Assembly: GCA_910592205.1 (NCBI GenBank)
Contig: CAJVPJ010000193.1
Coordinates: 1 to 36,017, forward strand
Direction of reading: 5' to 3'
Origin: Paraglomus occultum
Lineage: Eukaryota > Glomeromycota > Glomeromycetes > Paraglomerales > Paraglomeraceae
DNA length: 36,017 nt
Below, piece after piece: positions 1 through 10,720 of the stretch. The notes below the pieces were generated by a model, which was not told the DNA's origin, made no database searches, and saw nothing but the letters and a program-made list of their open reading frames with translations. Each line of letters opens with the position of its first letter. Position 1 is the stretch's first letter. The position numbers and the translations under genes are program-made.

Positions 1-27
1 CTTTAAAATGGCATAATTTTATTGTCA

Positions 28-801
28 TTAACATAAACAAATTTTGGCACAAAAATTGTTTGAAAAAATAGCTTTTTCATATGTTTTACTAATTGATCGG
101 CAAAAATTACGTAGACTTTTGTCCAGTGAGTGTATTAGAATAGACTGCGCAATAATATTCCATTGCGAGACGTCGGTGTAACCATCGGAGGCATTGCAGG
201 TGTGATACGAAGGAAATGGCGCAAAGTTATAAGTTCGGATCAACGTTTCAATTTCATCCATGTTTTTTTCAATTTCGTGCGAGGCTTGAGTGATTCCTAG
301 TGGTCCACCTGAGAGATAATAGAACTTTTCCATGTCATTTCCACGAAGAAAAATGTTATTTTTACCAAATCGGTCATAACCCTCCTTGAGAATCCGCGTG
401 TAAATATCAACAGAAAGGTTGCTTGCCCACGAATTACTGGTTTTGTCTTGAATCAATGTGTTCGAAAATGGGTGAGGAAATCCTGTGTTGTTATACTTTA
501 GTTTCAGTTCAATAAGTTTCTCATCACACTTTCCAAATCCAAGTACCAATCTCTGGACAAAGTATCGACTGAGGGTTGCATTGTGCGCAAATAAACATTC
601 GACGACAGCAAAATTAATGAACGGCTTGCCCATTCTGACTGCGTGAAATAACGCATTCGTTCTTCCATGTCTGCTGATTAGCCACTTGGACTTTGTAGAC
701 GGTAAATTTACAATATTGTTCCAATCACGTGAGCATTTAGCGAGTGCTGTAGGTTTGGTCAAGTAAAGAATAATTTCTACTTTGAGCTCTAGCGTTAACA
801 T
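28..801 (-). pseudogene. F-box-like family protein, copy 1, 3'-truncated
   Basis: A 257-aa frame from ATG 801 to TAA 28. Residues 1-60 form an F-box-like segment (LELKVEIILYL, then AKCSRDW, then PSTKSKWLI.RHGRTNALF), followed by the family's HAVRMG.PFIN and SRYF.QRLVLGFG blocks. It aligns along its length with the 635-aa copy at 22636-24543 until about residue 235, just after DGYTDVSQWNIIAQSILI. The last ~25 residues match nothing in the other copies, so about 60% of the protein is missing. An AATAAA-like signal lies directly after the stop (about 17-22, minus strand). Upstream in frame is a relic SNRRF followed by TGA (868-870), equivalent to the true N-terminus of the intact copy, whose ATG is lost here. 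F-box proteins usually recruit substrates to SCF ubiquitin ligases; that role is inferred. It may be a pseudogene or an expressed N-terminal fragment starting at the downstream ATG. Confidence 0.7.
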
Positions 802-1065
802 CTCTAAACAACAGGCGCCACTGTCGATCGCTAACGCGGTATCCGGAGACGCTATTGTATAATAGATTCAAAAGCGTCGATTAGAAGACTAGTATGCCCT
901 AATTTAGAACACTGTTCATATTATTACTCATACCAATATGGTCGGAAAATTTCTTACAGCTAACAAACATTGAATTGCTGAAGCATAGTGTTGTCAACCG
1001 GACACTTTTATACTTTACGCTGCCAATGTGTGACAAATTATCGTACCACACCGGTGATCAATGAA
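802..1065 (-). repeat. Duplicated 5' flank shared by F-box-like copies 1 and 3
   Basis: This stretch matches 32838-33095 in order: a GCGTCGATTAGAAGAC block, an ATTACTCATACC block, a GGAAAATTTCT block and a CAATGTGT.ACAA...TCGTACCACA block. Indels and substitutions are spread throughout. The gene and its promoter/5' region were therefore copied together. Similarity fades at about 1065, next to the hairpin at 1073-1129. Confidence 0.7.
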
Positions 1066-1072
1066 AATTATT

Positions 1073-1129
1073 TTTCACGGCAATTATTTCGACCCTGTCC
1101 TTTATGATATCGAAATAATTGCCGTGAAA
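1073..1129. repeat. Perfect 19-bp inverted repeat (hairpin)
   Basis: Arms 1073-1091 and 1111-1129 are exact reverse complements (TTTCACGGCAATTATTTCG and its complement) around a 19-nt spacer. Pairing extends outward through an AAATTATT block with a 2-nt bulge on the left. It lies at the edge of the duplicated flank of copy 1. It could be a very small foldback element; no coding sequence or target duplication is visible. Confidence 0.75.
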
Positions 1130-4100
1130 TAATTTCGGCCGTCAAGCATGTGACGACAATCTTTCTATCTATAGGCAGTTTCAAATGACAAAAACAAAGG
1201 GCGTTTTGAATAGTCATGGGACATGTAATTGTGCATGTTGACAGACAATGCCTATCCAGTCACATAAGGCCACGAATCTGTTTCCCAAAAAAACTTCGGC
1301 TCTTTTGAACGCATTTTAGTTTCACAACTATTGCATCAAAACTAGTGTTTCAGCTATCTTTAAATACATCTCACTTTGACATAATTATAGAAGAAGCCTG
1401 TTAAAAGTAACATGTTTATACACATACTGTTAGTTATTGTTACAAGCGGAGGCGGATCAATCTTAGTGTATTATACGTAGTAGACAGTGCGAATATGAAA
1501 AGGCAATGAGTATGAACTGTTGCAGACAGAATCTTCACTTCTGCCTCTAACTACATATACTATTAATACACTATATATTAATATGCTTTTTCACAGAACT
1601 AACAAGTCATTCATGTACTCTGTACCGAATGTTAACAGTTACCAGATATGAGACATATGGTGAAACAATTCAACCCAATAAAAACCCAAAACATCCGATC
1701 GTAAGTAGTAATGTTATATTAAGACAATACCGTTGTTAACACTCTCATAAGTAAACCTTGACCGGGTGTAGCTGCTTAAATATCCTAGTCTTAGCAGAAA
1801 AAAGTGGAAAAGTAGTCGTTATGGTGCCTAAATAAAGCCAACGTGAAGGCGTGCTGTTGGTAAAGCAGAGATCTCAAGGTCAATCACATGTTGCACAAGA
1901 AGTACAACATCGGTAACATAGTCCCATGACTATTAACAATAATAAACATTCTTGGATAGGTACCGCACATCCATCTACATTGAGCCATTCCGCTTTTCTT
2001 CAATAAGGAAACCGACAAAGTTATATGTTGAGACAGTAAATTTAGTGTTGCTTCTTACTCAAACAGCAATCAATCTGGCGACAATATTTATAAAAAGATT
2101 GTTCTACGACGTAAAAGATATTCTCCCTATTTTTTTATAGATTATTTTTAAGTGAAGAGCAGTATGCGTGTATAAATGCAAGTCAATTAATGTAGATATG
2201 TGAATTGTCGCATCTGCTCAAGTTAGATACGACTACGTGGCATTCTTAGCTGGTACGAGGCACAACATAAACGTCATGACTTGGAATCATAAGATAAGAT
2301 TGTGCAAATTGAAAATGCTGTGTCAATTCATTTTAAACCGTAAGCATCGAATGTTCGATGAACGTAGAAGTCCAGGATAGAGACAAGAGGTTAAGATCTG
2401 GGTCTGTTCCATATCATAATAACATATTGTCAGTAACAAACGTTCAAATTTTGCGAGTCAGATGCTAAACTTTAAAGATTAGGCGTAAGGTTTCCCCCCC
2501 CCATTTTATTAGCTAAAAAAGTCTAGTGTAACGTTCTCAAACAAAGGTTTTTTTTTCATATACATTTGTGACGATTATTTGGACAGTGAGCAACAAGATA
2601 AGATAATCTTTAACTATCGTGTAGATAAGTGTCTTTTTATTCTCAACGAGGTGCTTACAAGATCTAGTTATATTTAAGTTGTTTCATCTATCCACATTAC
2701 TACAGTCAACCCTTTCTAATCAATACATTGGGACCACACAACCAAGTCAGACATGACTTGCATTTACAGAGAGCGAAACAATAAACTTATAAGCTCAGGA
2801 CGAACTAGAGCATTTATATAGTGCATGTTCGGATTGGGAAAACCTATTACCGTTATTCACATGATACCGATACAGTGCATCACTGTGCCTATACAAAAAC
2901 CCCCCACTTAAAATTTCTCGCATAGTTGTGGCTGGGCTATGCAAACCAATGACGTTTACATATACGTTACACACTAACCATTCACTCGCCACATATTTTA
3001 TCACATTGACCAATTATATCATTTAGTACCAATGTCATTGTCGTAAGGGATACTGTTAGCCGCATATGAAACTTTTTTAATTATAGACCGCCGCGGTGAT
3101 TGTAGACTAGGACTGAGAAAATTTCGCAGAAGAGTGTGACTATTAAACCGAGTTTATATTTAATGCGAGGTGATTATAAACAAAGGGACTATAGACAGTA
3201 GTCTACTGTATTAACAGAATAACAATTAACCATTTGACAGCTCAAGTAAGCTGGTTAATAAGCTTTTACCTGATGCAAGCAGATGACTTACTGCTTATTA
3301 CTGGCGAGGTATTGCCAACGGTATTCCAGTTTTAGTTAGAAGATCGCTGAACCGTTGAGAAATTGACGAAGAAATACTGAGCAAATGGGTAAAGCAGGAA
3401 AACAATCTTGAAAGTATTTGTTAATGGAAAAACGCAGTCAAATGGAGCAAATAACAATAAACAAATATTTAATTAAACAATAGATCATTTTTACTATTAT
3501 ATATCTCATTGCTGCAAACTGATAATTACACACACGATTGTCTAATTTCGATGGCAAGAGTTTTTATTTGTATAACAGCACATGTCGTTTTAGTAAATGA
3601 CTGAGAAAAATTAAAACTAATATCGATGTTCAATAACAAAAAAAAACGTCTAAAACCAAAGTCTACCAGACATTTTTTGCCAAAGTATGAAAAAAACAAC
3701 TAACGTTTATTGAAGTAAGCGATATAAAATACGAATAGATTCTAGTTAATTTATCCGTAATTTGAGATCCCGAAGCCAGATTTTGGTGCCAGGTTGACAA
3801 AACAAAATTTTTGATGTGGTTCTGCCGTATATTGCTGTATTGGAATGTAATGCTGATGGAACTTTGGACGCGGAAGTAAGCGTGCGAGCAACTACAAACG
3901 CTCTACCAAACAAAATAAAATGTAGGTCAGCTTACGGGCACAGGTGTTACAAAGCATTGCTGTGTAGGGTAATTGCATAACTGACTATGTCACAACAGTT
4001 TTGAACGACATATTTTACCAAAATATTTACTATTAGTATTCTTGTCTATTATTAAAAAATACAACTCTGAGCGAATTTGTGACGTTGGAGTCATTTTTGC

Positions 4101-4990
4101 ATCAGCTTTTTGTCTCTCAACTTTGAGTTATGCGATTAAATTTGTAAGGTAGGTAATTGTTATGTTATTAGCAATAATAAATAATGTCCCTCCTTTACCC
4201 AACGTCAACAGTTCTGCCTTATCTTTTTACGAAACAACACTTTCACAATTTTGTACGTTATTAAACACTCACTGTTGTCAATAATTACTGTTCGACAATT
4301 CAAGCCAAAACATTTATCGTTAAGTACTGAAAAGCGCACTACTCGATACATTTTATAATTACATTAAAACTTCTGACCTACGAGATGTTTTCTCGCACTT
4401 ATCAGGTTTTTTCTTTCATAATAATGCTATCTAAATGAACCGGCAGTCAAATTTAATCGGTAAATTTTAGCATATCTAATAGAAGTTTTGTATCAATGTT
4501 ACAAAGTAATTACTACTTTCATTGAACTTAGTGCTTGGCGTCCAGGCCGAAGTTTATAGACAGTACAAATAATGCGTACTTCACATTGGCAAAGACATTT
4601 GCTTGGTTATATCGAATCGTTGAATATTTGAAACGTTGAAGCATATTAATATACATTTTTAAAAAATTAATTTCGTCAGCATAGCCTGCCGACAATTTTA
4701 AATAGTTTATAATTTCTATTTTAAAATAATTAGCTTTACAAAATAGTATATACTGTCAAAGATAACCTTTTCTTCAGGTTTAAGAGCTCCCCCATGATAA
4801 TTTGAGTATTTTTTCGCCTCATTTTCGGTGTTAATATCATTTTTATTGAATTCCATAATTTTAATTCCTATATTATATATTTTAATATTAAAAAATCAAA
4901 TAATAAAGAATTTAATAGTAATAGAAACAAAAAAACTTACCAAAGTAATAAAATTTGCGGTTGACTGAAATGTCTTTATTCATTATCAGT
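1130..4990. other. AT-rich intergenic region, no gene recognised
   Basis: Only short chance frames occur here (all under about 75 codons), with no recognisable motif and no credible splice-linked exons. There is a short C homopolymer near 2490 and several A/T runs. Any relic elements here are too decayed to identify by eye. Confidence 0.6.
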
Positions 4991-4993
4991 ATA

Positions 4994-5466
4994 GGTTGGT
5001 CTTGGACAAGTAATATCCTTGAATTCATCTCTAAACAAATGGGCGAATATATGATAAAGATATTCTTGCCTTTTATAATCCAAAAGAGGCGGAGTTAAAA
5101 CTAAATAGAAAAAGATTTAATTTCTTTGGTAGTTTCAGAAACACTTGCTTTTCTGGTTTTCAATAAATTAAATTCGGTATACGAACCATTAGCAACCAGC
5201 TGAGCTTTGACAATACCAGGTTTGGCTGCTTCGAATACAAATGTTGATATTTTTGTAAACTGCTCAATTTTATAAAGAAAATTCCCAACACGGAGTTAAG
5301 ATCTAAGTATTGAAGCCTTTTCCGTTTTCATAGCACTGAACTTTGTTTAACCCCGCTCCGCTGTGCTTGATTTTTTCACAACCTCAACAATATGATTCAC
5401 ACAATCTACAGTTGTTTTTCGGTACAGCTTTTTAATTAGTCCGAAACTATCATCACACTTGAATTT
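4994..5466 (-). pseudogene. Transposase-like relic, C-terminal half (inverted)
   Basis: Read on the minus strand from 5466, this gives KFKCDDSFGLIKKLYRKTTV, then a degraded middle, then KPGIVKAQLVA and TEFNLLK, and finally RQEYLYH and DITCPRP near 4994. This order (FG.lK..yRrt, PG.V, e..LLK, RQ.YLY, Di.CP.P) is how I recall the C-terminal half of a DDE-like transposase family found in animals and glomeromycete fungi. The family carries a CDNC.GQNKNN motif; I have no firm name for it. Several stops and frame changes make it dead. It lies back to back with the N-terminal half of the same family, which starts on the plus strand at 5470. Confidence 0.6.
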
Positions 5467-5469
5467 AAT

Positions 5470-6760
5470 ATGCCCAGGCAAGCCCTCTCTATATCTGAAC
5501 AAGATATATTTTTAATGGCCCAACTGCAAGCAATGAACGGTGGCGAAATAACTGCCAGTCGACGTCTTAAAATAAAACGCGTACCAATAAGCGAACGTTT
5601 TACTACTGAGATCGCAATACGCCTCTTTGTCAGAAAACTTATCTCAATATGTTAGGAATTGGCCGCACTTATTTGGAAAACGTCAGAAATCATCTAACAG
5701 CATATGGTATAATCACACGCGTTCATGGTAATATCAAACGAATACCGCGATGAAAAACCAAAATAACCATTGATATAACCGTTGCCACCGCCGTGAAGAA
5801 TTTTCTCGAAAACTATGCTGAAATTCATGGACTACTAAGTCCCGGTAGAAATGTCAATCGCATTACTCAGTCACACTCTTGCCAGCTGAAACGAGTTACA
5901 AATCAGTCTATCGTGATTTTATTGCGCATTGAAATTGTTAAAATATGATGCGTTTCGCAAGTTATGGCATCAATTAACGCCTTAATGAGTCCAAGAACAG
6001 ATTTGTGTGACACTTGCCAACATTTTCGGAACGGCTTACAGTATAATGCTCGTAAGGAAGAAGAAGCAAGAGATTTACTAAAAAGATACAAAGAACATTT
6101 AGTCAAAGCTAAATTGGGGAGAAACTATTATAACAAAAATACGAAATTAGCGGGACAACGGTAGACGAGCCGTGTACAAATACAAGGTTGTGCAAATACA
6201 AAGGAATCAGCTTAAATCCGGTTAAGTGTAACAGCTTAACCAGATTTAAGATGCTTCCTTTTTATTTGCACAACCTTGTATTTGCACACGGCTGAATTCT
6301 CATTTTTTAATTGCTGCACATTTTATAACGATGGGTAAAGCTTATTGTAGCATTGACGCGACTGCGCATTACAGTTACGATTGAGCGCAAAACGTTCACG
6401 TGCCCATTCCGATCAACAGGTAAGCAAAATTTATTATCTCAGTCCGTGTAACGTACATTTATTTGGTATTCAAGATGAAGCAGTACGCGAACAAATTAAT
6501 TATGTTCTTGATGAAGACGAATTATTGGGAAAGGGCCTAATGGTACACTGAGCATGGTATTTGATGGAATTAAACGATTAAATAAAGGTGAGAAATATTT
6601 AAAAATTACTTGTGGCAATGCGGGTGGTCAGAATAAAAATAATGCTACCATTTGATTTTACCTATATTTAGTAGTTTGTGGTCATTATGAAAGTATCGAA
6701 TTAAATTTCATGGTGAAATACTTCACGTAATTCAGCAAACCCTTCTCACGGAATCATCGT
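5470..6760 (+). pseudogene. Transposase-like relic, N-terminal and DDE-like half
   Basis: Spread over shifting frames are, in order: a LQAMNGGE region (5520-5550); GIGRTYLENVRNHL and HGN.KR.P (5655-5750); KNFLENYAEIHGL and SPGR (5800-5850); MSPRTDLCDTCQ (about 5985); ARKEEEARDLLKRYKEHL (about 6045-6110); HYSYD followed by a stop and AQN (about 6370-6390); QINYVLDEDELLGKG (6495-6535); GEKYLKITCGNAGGQNKNN (about 6590-6640); and YESIELNFMV (about 6690). These match, in the same order, the family of the neighbouring inverted fragment. The usual CDNC.GQNKNN reads CGNAGGQNKNN here, so a putative catalytic Asp is lost. At least four frameshifts and several stops are present. A palindromic element interrupts it at 6168-6293. 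Family recognition is from memory. Confidence 0.65.
6168..6293. mobile_element. MITE-like palindromic element (59-bp arms)
   Basis: Arms 6168-6226 and 6235-6293 are near-perfect reverse complements with an 8-nt loop (TGTAACAG). Only about six mismatches occur over 59 bp. The termini are AGCCGTGT and ACACGGCT. Each arm also carries a short internal direct repeat (GTGTACAAATACAAG / GTTGTGCAAATACAAAG). No obvious target-site duplication is visible. It sits between the KLGRNYYN and HYSYD parts of the transposase relic, so it inserted into that element. The high arm identity suggests it is younger than its host. Confidence 0.85.
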
Positions 6761-6764
6761 TGAA

Positions 6765-7243
6765 CAACTATAATTGCAACCTATATTCAAGAAACGCATG
6801 GCTTTTTCGTATTCAGCGTTATATTCGTTATTTAACATATACAGATAGTCTATATATAATTTTATCATTTATCATTTGTAGTCATTTAATAAGCTCTTGA
6901 AAAGAACGTGTTTTTTATTTACATCTCAGATTTATCTGCACGTTGATTTTGACTATTAACCCCTAAAGTTTTGATTGTGCACGATAATAACGCTTTATAA
7001 CATAACTACACAAATGTACAGTATATGCCATTGCTTTTGTTGCAATATGTATTTTTATATTTTCGCTCATTTACTCCAAAAAGGCAAAGATGCATAGCAG
7101 CACAATGGATGTTAGCGATCTATATGCGCCAGTCTCATGATCTATGCATCTCTAAACAGCCATTGTAGGAATGGATCTACAGTATATTCCCGCAAGCGTA
7201 ACAGTCACTTCTAGTGATGTAGTCAATAATTACTAAACACAAG
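6765..7243. other. Intergenic, no gene recognised
   Basis: This is AT-rich spacer downstream of the minus-strand gene at 7244. It contains a 10-nt inverted repeat (AGATGCATAG at 7088-7097 and its complement at 7142-7151), which may be chance or part of the 3' region. No coding signal is seen. Confidence 0.5.
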
Positions 7244-10200
7244 TTAAATGCTATCAAATGAACATGGTGATCCAGGACAGGGCGTCCCAGGATCAAACGG
7301 TTTGTTTTTTTTAGTTGCTTTCGTTTTCTTTAGTGGTGTGTCCTGTACTGACGTTATGTGAAGATTGTTGTCTTCAGTTGCATTATTTGGCGTAGTCACC
7401 TTATTGAATGCTCTCACCGTGGAAAGCACGTCAGCCTGTAATAAGTGTGTCACAATTATGCATATTAATATTGAAATTCATCAAATCTATTTAAATCCTT
7501 TACCTGCCAATTCATCAGGTCTGTAAGTGTGCTACCCAAATCCTCAAAATCCCCGAATGAGACGGGAATTTTGAAGTGCAAAGAGCGCTCAAGAATATAA
7601 ATCGATGGAGTGGGTGTAACCATGTATTTTACTTCAATGTACCCGTCTGAAATCACATATGCGTTAGTAATGAGACTTACATTACCAAGTTTTTGCTTGT
7701 CATACATACTGAAGGACTGCACCAAATAAATGCGTGCTTGCTTCCGTGGCACTGTTCGCAGCAGTTTGTTTAGGATTCTCATGGCATTTCGGCACAATTT
7801 GAGACCGTCCCCCTCCTTTTTGTTGCAAGAAGTCTTCCTCGCACGCGAGAACTCGATCATTATTATCGTCTGGCCCTTGCCAGTTGTTCGTATTACTTTG
7901 AACACCCCGTCAATTTTGTGACTTTTAGTATCCGGCGTTTGGTGCTCAATCCTTACAGAAAGAAAGGATAGAATTAGTGGTATTATAACTAAAACACAAT
8001 TGTAGAATTTATGTTACCATGCGACGTCTAAATCATCATGGTGCATCCTATACAGCCGGTTTAAAATATACACAATGGTATCTATGGCGAAGGTTCTTTC
8101 ATAGTCAAGCCCTTTGTATTCGACTCTCATTGGAGCTTCCAACCGAACGGAACTATTGAGGAATATAAAACAGTATTAAAGACTGCTTAATGTTAACATA
8201 CAGGAAATACTGTACTTACAGATGGGTAGAAATTTGCTGCGCGATGTCATGATCCTCATGGAAAACCGGGTCAAACCTTCCAACGACGTGGGACTTGCGG
8301 ACAAGGCTCGGAATCTGTGCTCGGGTACATGATTCCTCTGTAAATTGAGCGATATAATCTTGAAACTCAGGGGTCGGCTTCCAAACTTTTCTCTGGAGGA
8401 AGTTCTGAAGCCAAATAGCCTCATCCTCAGACAATGATGTTGTAACCTCCTTGTACATGCTCTTATCTGTCAAATCTATGATGCCATTGAGAGATATGGA
8501 TGTCATAAATGTTTTTTGGGCTTCCTTGTCTTGGCGTTGGCGTGCACGGAGAATTTCCAGCAATTTATTCCGAACTGCCGCCTCCTCCTAGAACATAGTG
8601 AGTGAGCATGTATATATTATTGTGCATAGCAAGAACGATACTAAATGAATACCTGTGTAATATTGCGGACTTCATCGTTTTCTTTCATGTTAGCAGATTC
8701 CGTTTCTCCGGGATCATCGATATTTTGTGATTCCAGACTTGCAGAAAAAGCTGATACAGGACACCTTTTGTTTTTGACCTGTGCTGATATTTATAAGAAA
8801 AGGCTTTGAATACAGAGGAATCTATGTCGACCTACCTTCTTCTTGACACTTTCTGGACGTTCATGTTCCCCAAAATCTTCGGTACTAAACCGCCTCTTAC
8901 TGGAAGCCGCATGTTCATCGTTTATTATTTCCAAACCATTATGCGTTGTGTCTTGCTCTATCATCCCACAATCGTCGCGACTATAATCAATAGTCACCTA
9001 TCGTTTTTGGGAGAGAGCAACACATCAATATTAACTATCCAAAGTCATATAGCGTTGAACCAGAAATTTGCTTGTTATGGTCACCTTTTCGGAGTCAGCT
9101 TCATCGCCACGGGCGTTAAGGCCCTTCCTATTTCGAACCAACTTGTCTCGTTCACGCATGAAATCACCGACCTCATCTACAAGTGCTACTTTGATATTCA
9201 CCTGGAAATCCAAAGTCGAGTGTTACACACGTGGTTGGAGCATCCATAGCATTCAGTTTTCATTTTTACCTTGGCCAACACCTCGCTCAATGTTAACCGA
9301 ACCTGAGACTTGGCTATCTCATCGCTCCTCTCCCAAATAACTTCAACAATGTCAGATGGTCTCTACGTGCAACGTATACCATAGAAGGAAGACTTCAGCG
9401 TAGAACTTAAGGCATTGTCGAAACGTCACACTTTTTAAACTCAGCAAGTACGATATAATGGCAGAAGCATTCGTTAGTAAGAGAAACCGTCCTCTCTCTA
9501 TCCATCGGTTAAAGATCTTCTGAAATAGAGACCTACGTCCTTTTAACAGGTCACATCGCAAATATCACATGTAAGAGTGAATCCATCATGCTTCTCTAGA
9601 GGTCATATAAACCCCTCCATCTGATAGTCGAGCGGGATAATCCACCTGACATTTCCGTCTACACAAGACTAACCTTGAGTTGTTTTTGTAATGATCGCGT
9701 TTTGTCTGCAATCTCTTGATCACCGACTCCGGAAAGAAGACTCAGCTCTTTTCCTAACGAAGCATGGGCTGCAATCCGGTTCTCGTGCAAAAGTGGATTT
9801 TTTTGGATCCAGTGGATGTCGAAGGATTCAATGGACCAGTCACGCGTATTGGTAATTGACCAATACTCTGTAGGACGAGTTTCAGTCAAAGACAAGCTGG
9901 CACAGAAAGTGGACGACTAATAATATACCATACCTTTATAGAGAAGGCCGGATGGAAGCGAGGGCATACTTGTGCGCAACGTCATATCGAAAATTTTTTT
10001 GAATCCACCAACTTGGTGGACGCGCCTGTCGTAAATCAGATCGACCAATGAATTAGGGCTTATCGTTATTGTCAATCAGCTGAAAAAATTTTGCGCGAAA
10101 ATCGTTCTTCTTTTTTCTGACTCTTCATGAGACTCTTTTGTGTTACGAGGCGCACTCTTTATGATATCGTCAGACATCCTACTGTACATCCACATTTTGA

Positions 10201-10288
10201 TTGCGTGAATGACGCTAGGCAACAACTTAATACAGCTCTTATATAATGAACCAGTTGTCCCGGGAGGTCTGGAGCTCATGAAGTTCAT
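7244..10288 (-). CDS. Conserved uncharacterised protein, about 708 aa, at least 11 exons
   Basis: Minus-strand exons that join in phase: 10288-10122, 10058-9934, 9867-9674, 9362-9270, 9201-9085, 8997-8836, 8778-8653, 8587-8220, 8152-8018, 7951-7504 and 7435-7244 (TAA). Introns are GT-AG and mostly 57-87 nt; the gap 9673-9363 (311 nt) is long and may hide an exon. The N-terminal part includes PNSLVDLIYDRR, MPSLPSGLLYK and FDIHWIQKNPLLHENRIAAH. The middle is charged and coiled-coil-like (VALVDEVGDFMRERDKL). A basic stretch KKKVKNKR across an exon join (about residues 283-290) could be a nuclear signal. The C-terminal third carries KIDG...IIMIEFSRA, loosely resembling a nuclease D...E pattern (weak inference), and ends in a basic, proline-rich tail. 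I recall similar large proteins in Mucoromycota, but their function is unknown to me. The first exon and start are the least certain parts. Confidence 0.65.
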
Positions 10289-10720
10289 CCTGTACACTCA
10301 GGGTTGAGTGAGTACAAAGACGAAAGCAAGCCCGTGCGTTGAACCGGTTTGAGCGAGTGATGGAGTCGATATACCGATATCGCTTTGTTATTGGTGGTGT
10401 AGATAAACAGAGCGCTGGGGATACGTTTCCGGACCCCTACGAACACCAGGGAAATCGTGCGTAACACTGCTTTGTATGTGGTTCTGTTGCTTGTAGTCGA
10501 ACTAGCATTTGAATAACGGGCGATGCAGTCATCATCAATTCAGTCAATTCATTCTCTCCGAGAACAAGCTGTCTACATGGGATCGAAATCTAATTCTTTC
10601 ACGAAAACGGAATCAGACGCACGTTTCATAGGATCCTTCCTTTCCTAGCCGCCGATTACGACATACGAAGAAAGCACTGTCAATACACAAGCAATCAAAG
10701 GTCAGTTCTCACAATATAGA
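10289..10720. other. Upstream region of the 7.2-10.3 kb gene
   Basis: This should contain the promoter of the minus-strand gene, if its start at 10288 is right. Open frames here are short and match nothing I know. Base composition is less AT-rich than most intergenic DNA in the window. No clear TATA or initiator element could be singled out. Confidence 0.35.

Noticed and set aside
1842-1912. Frame resembling a Tc1-type helix-turn-helix (GVLLVKQRSQGQSHVAQEVQ)
   Set aside because: Only about 25 residues, followed by stops, with no catalytic motifs or terminal repeats nearby; too weak to call.
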